A DNA stretch of 64,000 nt. Source: JAOPZW01 sp963789015. Its GTDB lineage: Bacteria; Actinomycetota; Thermoleophilia; Solirubrobacterales; Solirubrobacteraceae. Below are positions 58,134-64,000 of the stretch, piece by piece. The notes under the pieces are model-generated. The model saw only the letters and a list, made by a program, of their open reading frames with translations. It did not search any database and was not told where the DNA came from. The position numbers and the translations under genes are program-made. Positions within the stretch are counted from its first letter, which is position 1, and the number at the start of each line of letters is the position of its first letter. The stretch is taken from assembly GCA_963789015.1 (NCBI GenBank), contig CAWBIU010000003.1, positions 310,001-374,000 of the forward strand. The letters run 5' to 3'.

Positions 58134-58695
58134 CTAGAAGTCCTGGCCGAAGTTGCCGCGCCGGGCGCGGAAGGCACGCAGCGCGCCGACCGTCGCGAGC
58201 GTCGACGCGCGGGCACGTCATCAGCGTCAGGTACGCGGTGGCCGCGACGGGCTGCGGCATGTCGGTCCGGTTGGCGAACAGCAGCGCACCCGCCGGGTTG
58301 CCGCGGACGAGCCGGTCGAGCCGTCGGATCTGGCCCGCAGGGAGACGGGGCTGGTACTGAACGACAACGCGACCGTGCAGAAGCGCGTGCGTGGCGGCCA
58401 GCGCAGACGGAGCGCGGCGCCCGACATAGGAGCCGTCGTCGGCGGTGATGCGCTCATCGACGCGCCCGCTGACCGGCGGATTGCTGCGCGAGTCGGTGTC
58501 GAACTCCGACAGCCGGCAGCCCGCCCGACGGACAACGTCGCCGAGCGACGCCGTGGCGCTCGCCGCGGGACGCTTGGCGTCATCTGACAGCGCGATGCCG
58601 ATCGGTCCGCCGGCGAGAAGCGCGACGAGGACGCAGAGCACGGCCCAAGGGGCTCGGCCGTTCGCGCTCGGGGTCCAGAATCGCCGAGGAACCAT
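58134..58695 (-). CDS. DUF3105 membrane-anchored protein, frameshifted near the 3' end
   Basis: About 186 residues after correction. One N-terminal transmembrane helix (WAVLCVLVALLAGGPIGIAL, about residues 17-36), then a DUF3105 domain: SNPPVSGR (the PPTSGPH-like block), LLHGRVVVQYQPRLPAGQ, LLFANRTDMPQPVAATAYLTLMTC. Near 58200 one extra base breaks the frame; beyond it ATVGALRAFRARRGNFGQDF ends at the TAG at 58134-58136, as DUF3105 proteins normally end. Function of the family is unknown. It resides in the frame-damaged region following the transposase remnant. Confidence 0.7.
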
Positions 58696-59409
58696 TTGGC
58701 AACTGATCGGCTGAGGCGAGCGAGGGCATGAGCGTGTCGCCGTAGGGCGCGCTCTCGACGACGGCCGGTTCTCGGCCGCCACGGCCTCGCCGTCCCGACG
58801 AGCGCTGCCCGTGCAGGCACGTTTCGCGTCGCGAGAGGACGACGGAGGCGTGCCAGCGGCGTGACGACGATTGCGGGGACGTCGACGCATGTGGCGGATG
58901 AACCGCGAGCGACCACCGTCAATGACCGGCGCACTAACGGGCATGATGACGCGGCGACGCGCGAGCGCTGAACCCGCGGTGTTGGCGGTCAAGCCTGGGT
59001 TTCCGGCTCGGGCGTCGTCGGGCGGCGCTTCGGGGTTCGGGAGCCTCGGGCGCGGGGCGACAGCGCGGCGCGGCTCGCACCAGGCGGACGTCTCTTTCGG
59101 TCGTCGCTTCGGCCAGTCGGCGCGCTCAGTCAAATACGCTTCGTACGTCTGTTCGGACGGCAATGCGGTGAGATGCTTTGCTCATGGCGTGTTCACCTAC
59201 GTCGCTCAGTATCCCGCCAGGCGGGCGTCGACGTGTGCGGCATCTGTGCATGGCGCTCGAGCACGAAGGACATCGCGCCACGGGGCGATGGCATGGCGGG
59301 GGCCAAGATCGGCATCTGCCGCGGCGACCGGAGGGATGCGCGCCTCGCCCATCCGTCGATCCGCCGCTGAGACGCTGAAGGCGCAGGCTGTTCTGCCGAT
59401 GACCTGCGC
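58696..59409. other. 700-bp gene-less region upstream of the FecR-like gene
   Basis: No frame on either strand has convincing coding character. Between 59210 and 59350 there are several short inverted repeats (CCCGC/GCGGG near 59214-59226, CATCGC/GCGATG near 59271-59290, GGATG/CATCC near 59334-59352), so the leader of the FecR-like gene may fold, but no known riboswitch class fits. Confidence 0.4.
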
Positions 59410-60357
59410 ATGCCGTACGTCTCGAGAATCCTGCCGGGTGCGCTTCTGACTGCACTGATCCTCTGCCTGGCGGCGGTCACCGCCACCGCCGCAGTCCGCG
59501 AAAGCCCGAACGGCCGCGGGAACGGCAACGAGAAGGCGAAGCCCAAGGACAGCGGCGCGCCCGCCGCGGGCACTCCTGCTGCGAGCGCTCCGCCGAACGC
59601 TCCGGGGCAGGCGAAGAAGACGACGGATACGCCGGCGACGGCGCCCGGCCAGGCCAAGAAGACGACGCCCGCCGCGACGGGCATGCCTCCCGGCCAGGCG
59701 AAGAAGGACTCGACCGCCACGCCGGCCGGTCCCGCAGCGTCCCCGGCGCCGACTCCATTGCCGCCCGCGGCCCGGCCCGTGATCGGTGAGTCGATGGGCC
59801 TGACGCCTGTGACCGGCGCAGTACAGGTGCGGCTACCCGGCTCGAGCGGCTATGTGTCCCTCGAGGTCGCCGGATCGGTGCCGTCCGGCGCGGTTGTCGA
59901 CGCACGCAAGGGCACCGTGGTACTGCGCAGCGCCGTCAACTCAGACGGCCGCGTCCAGAGCGCGACCATCCGCGGCGCGATCTTTCAGGTACGCCAGTCG
60001 CCGAAGGCGAACGGCGTGACGGACCTCGTCATGCGCGGCGGACGCCCGAAGGGCTGCCCCGCGACCGGACTCGGCGCTGCGAGCCGCGCCGCCGTCGCGC
60101 GCGCAACCCCCTCCAAGAAGTCCAAGCCGCGCCCGGGCGCCCTCTGGGCGCGCGACAACCACGGGCGCTTCCGCACTCGCGGACGCAACAGCGTCGCGAC
60201 GGTCCGCGGCACCCGCTGGTCGACACGCGAGACCTGCGCCGGAACGCTGACGCGGGTCATGGCGGGCGCCGTGGACGTCTTCGATCTGCGCAAGCAGCGA
60301 ACCGTCCGCGTCCGCGCCGGGCACGCCTACCTCGCCCGCACCGCCGACGAACGCTAA
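59410..60357 (+). CDS. Secreted FecR-like domain protein with Pro/Ala/Lys-rich repeats
   Basis: 315 residues. Signal peptide about 1-28 (hydrophobic ALLTALILCLAAVTATAA). Residues 30-125 are low complexity, with three copies of a PGQAKK unit in Ala/Thr/Pro-rich sequence. The C-terminal part (about 135-315) holds a FecR-like domain, ending with RNSVATVRGTRWSTRETCAGTLTRVMAGAVDVFDLRKQRTVRVRAGHAYLA. FecR-like domains often bind surface polysaccharide or transmit signals. Its stop overlaps the convergent ABM gene by four bases. ATG start without a visible Shine-Dalgarno. Confidence 0.75.
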   Translation: MPYVSRILPGALLTALILCLAAVTATAAVRESPNGRGNGNEKAKPKDSGAPAAGTPAASAPPNAPGQAKKTTDTPATAPGQAKKTTPAATGMPPGQAKKDSTATPAGPAASPAPTPLPPAARPVIGESMGLTPVTGAVQVRLPGSSGYVSLEVAGSVPSGAVVDARKGTVVLRSAVNSDGRVQSATIRGAIFQVRQSPKANGVTDLVMRGGRPKGCPATGLGAASRAAVARATPSKKSKPRPGALWARDNHGRFRTRGRNSVATVRGTRWSTRETCAGTLTRVMAGAVDVFDLRKQRTVRVRAGHAYLARTADER

Positions 60358-60692
60358 CCGGCCCCGCGGCTCGCCAGCCGCGGGTCGAGGTCGGTCTCGA
60401 CGACCTCCCAGTGGTCGGCGTGGCCGTCGCGCTCGGCGAGCAGGCCCTCATCGCCGGGATAGAAGCGCGCGACGTCCGGGTCCTCGCCCGCGAACGCCTT
60501 GACCGCGTCGATCGAATCCCACAGCGAGAGGTCGACGACCTCGACGAGGTCGCCCACCCGCCGCGACAGGACGATGACGCCGAGGTTGCCCGGCGTCTCG
60601 CGGTAGTCGCCCACGCCGGTGTCGGCCTGGTGGCGGAGGTAGTCCTCCGCGTCCTCGGGGCGGACCGCCCCACGCCATCTGCGCATGATCAT
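60354..60692 (-). CDS. ABM/heme-degrading-monooxygenase-like small protein
   Basis: 112 residues with one ferredoxin-like alpha/beta ABM domain: MRRWRGAVRPEDAEDYLRHQ, then LGVIVLSRRVGDLVEVVDLSLWDSIDAVKAFAGEDPDVARFYPGDEGLL. Such proteins act as small oxygenases or dimeric binding proteins; the substrate is unknown. TAGGCT (60704-60699) ends 6 bases before the ATG at 60692 and there is no Shine-Dalgarno. Confidence 0.82.
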   Translation of the reverse strand: MIMRRWRGAVRPEDAEDYLRHQADTGVGDYRETPGNLGVIVLSRRVGDLVEVVDLSLWDSIDAVKAFAGEDPDVARFYPGDEGLLAERDGHADHWEVVETDLDPRLASRGAG

Positions 60693-60712
60693 GCGCGAAG
60701 CCTACGAACCGT

Positions 60713-61777
60713 CTAGCGGTCGCTCCAGTCGCCCCAGCGGAAGCCGGTGGACGCGTGCTGCGGCGCGAGCGGGCTGTCCGGCAGTCCGGCCGGCGGGTCG
60801 CCGTCGTTGTAGCCGCCGGGCGCCACGTCGTTGGGCGTGTCGGGATGGAAGACCGAGGCGAGGTACTGGATCTGACCGCGGCCGGGCCCGATCTCGAACT
60901 GGCCGCCGCCGTACATCCCGATACCGCGCTGCGCGCAGAAGTCGTAGGCCGCGGTGAGCTCCCGCAGCGTGCCCAGCCGCGAGGGCTTGATGTTGACCAT
61001 CCGCGGCGCGAAGGGCAGGCCCTCGATGTCGGCCACCGAGTGGATGTTCGCGTCCCACGTGATGCGGTCGCGATGGGGCTCGAGGATCGGACCCGTCTCG
61101 TCGGTCAGGCGAGGGTCCTCGATCCACGCGTCAGGGAACGTCTCGGCCACGGTGCGGTAGAGCCCGGCGTCCGCGCCCTGGTCGACGATCGTGTTCTCGT
61201 ACAGGCCCTTGAGGTCGATCGAGTCGACGGCGCCGCTGTCGCGCAGCCAGGCGAAGATCTCCTCCGTCCAGTCGGACGTCGCGTCGAGCTTGAAGCGCAG
61301 CCCGGGGTAGCGGTCGAGCCGGCGCCGGACGGGGTCGAGGGTCGGCGGCTCGCCGAGGCGCAGCGAGACGACGAACGTCAGCGGGCGCGGCTCGAGCCCG
61401 AGCGCCTCGTGCAGCGGGATCCCGGCCTGGCGCAGTGCGAGGTCCAGCGCGGCCGACTCGTAGGCCCAGTGGCGGTAGTGGCGGAAGGCGTCCCAGCTCG
61501 GCGGCCGCGGCCACAGGTCGAGCGACTCGACGTGATCGCAGAACGCGCCCAGCGTCCACGTCCCCGCCAGCGGCTGGACCGCTCCCGCCTCCTGGAGGAT
61601 GTCGTGGGCGACGCCCTCGTAGGTGACGTCCTCGCCGACGCCCTCCTCGCCGGCTCCGCGCAGGCGGATGACCGTCGACTGGCGTGTGAAGTCGCTGGAG
61701 ACCTCGCGCGAGAGGCCCTCGAGCGCGTAGTCGTCGACGTGCAGCTCGAGCCCGGCGAGCGCGTCGTAGGTGCTCAC
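60713..61777 (-). CDS. Enolase-superfamily enzyme
   Basis: 354 residues. N-terminal capping domain, then a TIM barrel with the superfamily's catalytic elements: FKLDATSDW near residue 155, SIDLKGLY near 180, the ligand Glu in AWIEDPRL near 212, Asp in ITWDANIHS near 235 and Lys in MVNIKPSRLGT near 255, with GGGQFEIGPGRGQ following. It resembles o-succinylbenzoate synthase/mandelate racemase-type members, but the reaction cannot be assigned. GTG start overlaps the xseB stop (GTGA). Confidence 0.8.
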   Translation of the reverse strand: MSTYDALAGLELHVDDYALEGLSREVSSDFTRQSTVIRLRGAGEEGVGEDVTYEGVAHDILQEAGAVQPLAGTWTLGAFCDHVESLDLWPRPPSWDAFRHYRHWAYESAALDLALRQAGIPLHEALGLEPRPLTFVVSLRLGEPPTLDPVRRRLDRYPGLRFKLDATSDWTEEIFAWLRDSGAVDSIDLKGLYENTIVDQGADAGLYRTVAETFPDAWIEDPRLTDETGPILEPHRDRITWDANIHSVADIEGLPFAPRMVNIKPSRLGTLRELTAAYDFCAQRGIGMYGGGQFEIGPGRGQIQYLASVFHPDTPNDVAPGGYNDGDPPAGLPDSPLAPQHASTGFRWGDWSDR

Positions 61778-62004
61778 GCCGCGCCGCCGTCCAGGCGCGC
61801 GACGAGCTCGTCGAGGCGCAGCTCCTCCAGCCCGCGTCCGACGGCGTCGAGCTCGGCGGCGCAGAACTCGACGAGCCCGCGCCCCTCGCGGACGAGGTCG
61901 AGCGTCTCGCGCAGGCCGGCTTCGCCGGAGTCCAGGCGCTTGATGATCTCCTCGAGGCGGGCGGTCGCCGCCTCGTAGGTCTGGTTCTCGGTGGTCTCGC
62001 TCAT
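61774..62004 (-). CDS. xseB: Exodeoxyribonuclease VII small subunit
   Basis: 76 residues, normal size. YEAATARLEEIIKRLDSGEAGLRETLDLVREGRGLVEFCAAEL is the characteristic two-helix XseB pattern. ATG at 62004 overlaps the xseA stop. Partner of XseA in degrading single-stranded DNA. Confidence 0.95.
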   Translation of the reverse strand: MSETTENQTYEAATARLEEIIKRLDSGEAGLRETLDLVREGRGLVEFCAAELDAVGRGLEELRLDELVARLDGGAA

Positions 62005-63314
62005 GGGTCCTCGTTGATCGTGGCATCGACGGCGGCATCGGCGAAGAACAGGCGCACGGCGCCGGCGGCGCGCGCCGCCTCGGCGCTCGTGACGACGTTG
62101 CCGTCGCGGTCGTCGACGACGGCGTAGCCGCGCTCGACGACGCGCTCGGGGTCGTGCGCGGCGAGCGCGAGGGCGAGCCCGTCGAGGGCGGCTCGGCGCC
62201 CGGCGGCGTCGGGGCCCGCGGCGGCGGCGCTGCGGCGGCGCAGGGCCTCGGCGCGCCGGCGGCCGGCGCGGCGCTCGCCCTGCAGCCTGCGCGTCGCGCT
62301 CGCACGCAGCTCGCGCAGCGTCTGGTGCAGGACCCGGCGTTGGCGCGCGACGTGCTCGCCCGGCGCACGCGACAGGCGCGCCAGCTCGCGGGCGCGCACG
62401 ACGACCGCGCGGCGCGAGTGCGTCGTCAGGCGCTCGGCGGCCGCGCGCAGCGCTGCGCGCGCCTCGCCCGGGTGCAGCGGCACCGCGGCCTCGGCGGCGT
62501 GCGTGGGCGTCGAGCAGCTCACCGCCGCGACGTCGTCGATCAGCGTTCGGTCGCCGTGGTGGCCGACGGAGGCGATGACGGGCACGCGCAGCATGGCCAC
62601 CGTCCGGCACAGTGACTCGTCGCAGAACGCGAACAGGTCGGCGAGCGAGCCGCCGCCGCGCGCGACGACGATGACCTCGACCTCGGCCAGGGAGGCGAGG
62701 TCGGTCAGCGCCCGCGCCACCGCGCCCGCCGCGCGGCGGTCCTGCACCGGCGCGTAGGCCCACACGAGCCGGCCCGACCAGCCGCGCCGGCGCAGCCCGG
62801 CGAGCACGTCGCCGCGCGCCTTGCCCGTCTCGGCCGTCACGACGCCGATGCAGCGCGGCAGCGACGGGCGCGGGAGGCGCTTCTGGGGCTCGAGCAGGCC
62901 CTCGGCGGCGAGCCGCCGGCGCAGCGCGTCGAGCTGGGCGAGCAGGTCGCCATCGCCCGCCACGCGCAGGCCGGTGACGTCGAAGGAGAACGACGGCGAC
63001 GACGTGCGCGAGCCCGGGTAGTAGTCCGGCCCGCCGGCGACGACGACCTGAGCGCCGTCGGCGAGCGCGCCCTCCGGTAGCCCGAGGCGGTCGAAGGCGT
63101 CGCGCCACATCGCGCACGGGACGGCGCCGGAGGCGTCGCGGAGCTCGAAGAACACGCGCGTGCGCGCGACGGCCACGTTGAAGACCTCGCCGAACAGCTG
63201 GACGCGGGCGCGCTTGCGCAGCTCCTCGCGCAGCAGGCCGGCGTAGGAGCCGACCGGGAACGGCCCCGGGAAGACCGAGCCGGCCAGGCCCTCGGGGCGC
63301 AGCTGCTCAGCCAT
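62001..63314 (-). CDS. xseA: Exodeoxyribonuclease VII large subunit
   Basis: 437 residues. N-terminal OB-fold (about 15-105, RVQLFGEVFNVAVARTRVFFELRD), catalytic domain with CIGVVTAETGKARGDVL, VIVVARGGGSLADLFAFCDE near residue 222 and PVIASVGHHGDRTLIDDVAAVSCSTPTHAAE near residue 255, then a long coiled coil and the C-terminal ERVVERGYAVV segment. The ATG at 63314 is chosen over the frame opening at 63350 because the OB-fold then starts at the usual distance. Coupled to xseB and the enolase-type gene. Confidence 0.95.
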   Translation of the reverse strand: MAEQLRPEGLAGSVFPGPFPVGSYAGLLREELRKRARVQLFGEVFNVAVARTRVFFELRDASGAVPCAMWRDAFDRLGLPEGALADGAQVVVAGGPDYYPGSRTSSPSFSFDVTGLRVAGDGDLLAQLDALRRRLAAEGLLEPQKRLPRPSLPRCIGVVTAETGKARGDVLAGLRRRGWSGRLVWAYAPVQDRRAAGAVARALTDLASLAEVEVIVVARGGGSLADLFAFCDESLCRTVAMLRVPVIASVGHHGDRTLIDDVAAVSCSTPTHAAEAAVPLHPGEARAALRAAAERLTTHSRRAVVVRARELARLSRAPGEHVARQRRVLHQTLRELRASATRRLQGERRAGRRRAEALRRRSAAAAGPDAAGRRAALDGLALALAAHDPERVVERGYAVVDDRDGNVVTSAEAARAAGAVRLFFADAAVDATINEDP

Positions 63315-63400
63315 GGCGAATGTCGACCGCGAGCACGCGCATGGACCCACTCACGTTAGGGCGCGAGCCGGACGTGCTCGCCCCCGCGGGGTATCAGCCG

Positions 63401-63703
63401 CTAGTGCGACGGGCCGTCGGAGGACGGCGAGGGCGCCGCGGCCAGCGAGGGCAGCCGGGGCAGGGGCTCCTCGCCCTCGCTGCGCGTCTCGCCGGTGAAG
63501 CCCAGCTCGGTCAGCCGCCTGATCTCGCGCTCGCCTTCGAGGCGTGCCGGATGGTCGGCGGGGAGGCCGCTGATCAACCGCGCGATGCGGTTGCGGATCT
63601 GCAGCGCGAAGTGCGGCGTCGCGGCGCCCATGAGCTGGCGCACGTCATCGACGGTGACCTCGTGGGTGGCGCTGCGGCGGGTGGGATGCTCGGCTTCGGA
63701 CAT
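63401..63703 (-). CDS. Small hypothetical protein
   Basis: 100 residues. The central part (about 12-65, VTVDDVRQLMGAATPHFALQIRNRIARLISGLPADHPARLEGEREIRRLTELG) is predicted helical and looks conserved-protein-like; the tail of 30 residues is Pro/Ser-rich. No signal peptide or membrane segment. Starts three bases after the stop of the cell-wall-binding protein gene, so the two are probably cotranscribed. Family not recognised. Confidence 0.65.
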   Translation of the reverse strand: MSEAEHPTRRSATHEVTVDDVRQLMGAATPHFALQIRNRIARLISGLPADHPARLEGEREIRRLTELGFTGETRSEGEEPLPRLPSLAAAPSPSSDGPSH

Positions 63704-63706
63704 CGG

Positions 63707-64000
63707 TCAGGAGGTGGGCCGGTCGGCCTCGCGCTGCTGCACGGGAGAGATCTCCAGCAGCGAGTCGATGCGCGATTGGACGCCGACCGTGATGGCCTTG
63801 GCGTCGCCGATGATCCAGCCGTGATTGTAGACGCCGCGCACGGGATCGCGGTTGTAGCCCGGCTGGATGTCGAGCAGGTAGTCGGAGATCGGCTTGTCCA
63901 CCGACCCGGCGCTCGAGAGCAGGATCAGCGGCCCGTAGGTCCCGCTCGCCGACAGCGGCGCGGCGGCCGCGGCGTCGAGCGGGCGGTCGGCGCGCGCGAA
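63707..64000 (-). CDS. Cell wall-binding repeat 2-like protein, 5' part beyond the window
   Basis: Open from the right edge; the last 97 residues are visible. The sequence has the rhythm of CWB2/cell wall-binding repeat proteins: YGPLILLSSAGSVDKPISDYLLDIQPGY, then YNHGWIIGDAKAITVGVQSRIDSLLEI, in which an I-G-D-A/S block precedes the final helix. Such repeats attach surface proteins to anionic wall polymers in Gram-positive bacteria. An apparent start at 63901 is internal. Size and other domains cannot be seen. Confidence 0.7.
   Translation of the reverse strand, partial: FARADRPLDAAAAAPLSASGTYGPLILLSSAGSVDKPISDYLLDIQPGYNRDPVRGVYNHGWIIGDAKAITVGVQSRIDSLLEISPVQQREADRPTS

Noticed and set aside
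59110..59409. Possible c-di-GMP riboswitch ahead of the FecR-like gene, given the nearby GGDEF gene
   Set aside because: Several short stems are present, but the conserved GEMM loop sequences were not found.

Overview
This window is a very GC-rich chromosomal segment with dense gene packing, many GTGA/ATGA overlaps and frequent GTG starts. The gene set (CarD, DisA, a ClpC-type protease ATPase, a SigB/SigF-like sigma factor, many single-copy secreted proteins, a cell-wall-binding repeat protein at the right edge) fits a high-GC actinobacterium. The style of the secreted proteins suggests the Thermoleophilia (Solirubrobacterales); that placement is inference, since no 16S rRNA gene is present. 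No phage, plasmid origin or CRISPR array is seen; the only mobile DNA is one transposase remnant near 55 kb.

Layout. 1-3.8 kb: coaX (cut by the left edge), dus, greA, lysS. 3.8-8.3 kb: a lone Clp N-domain protein; a Fur-family regulator with a Nur-like operator and a nickel/cobalt ECF transporter (cbiM, PDGLE/CbiN-like, cbiQ, cbiO); a stress-type sigma factor on the minus strand. 8.7-20.1 kb: clpC, a trans-sulfuration enzyme and methyltransferase, a DUF559 protein with an SDR, then radA-disA-carD-ispD-PHP-ispF. 20.1-33.8 kb: an accessory block with a tandem-repeat secreted protein, two multi-pass glycosyltransferase-like proteins, a secreted protein, an FAD oxidoreductase with a flippase-like protein, a two-component system with a cupin, an EamA exporter and a GntR-TauE pair. 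33.9-36.8 kb: cysS, rlmB and a SigH-like sigma factor. 36.8-48.8 kb: surface protein, TetR, GNAT, tRNA-Thr, PlsC, ECF sigma factor, orphan kinase, rhomboid, BtuF-like protein, CNNM-type protein, GST. 48.9-55.0 kb: thiolase, a two-subunit acyl-CoA carboxylase and a YcaQ-like DNA glycosylase. 55.0-59.4 kb: a transposase remnant, a GGDEF/HD-GYP gene and a DUF3105 gene, both with broken frames. 59.4-64 kb: FecR-like protein, ABM protein, enolase-superfamily enzyme, xseB-xseA, and a cell-wall-binding protein cut by the right edge.

How it fits together. The order coaX, dus, lysS, clpC, radA, disA, ispD, ispF, cysS, rlmB, sigH is the order known from Bacillus, here with accessory genes inserted, most strikingly about 13.8 kb between ispF and cysS. 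Core functions are CoA synthesis, tRNA charging and modification, transcription control (GreA, CarD), protein quality control, c-di-AMP signalling and isoprenoid precursor synthesis. The accessory genes are mostly envelope and signalling functions.

Two window-wide patterns stand out. Twelve genes without an evident Shine-Dalgarno sequence have a TANNNT hexamer 6-8 nt before the start codon, which suggests leaderless transcripts. Seven genes, including ispD, need single-base frame corrections, almost all of them one extra base, which points to sequence errors more than to gene decay.
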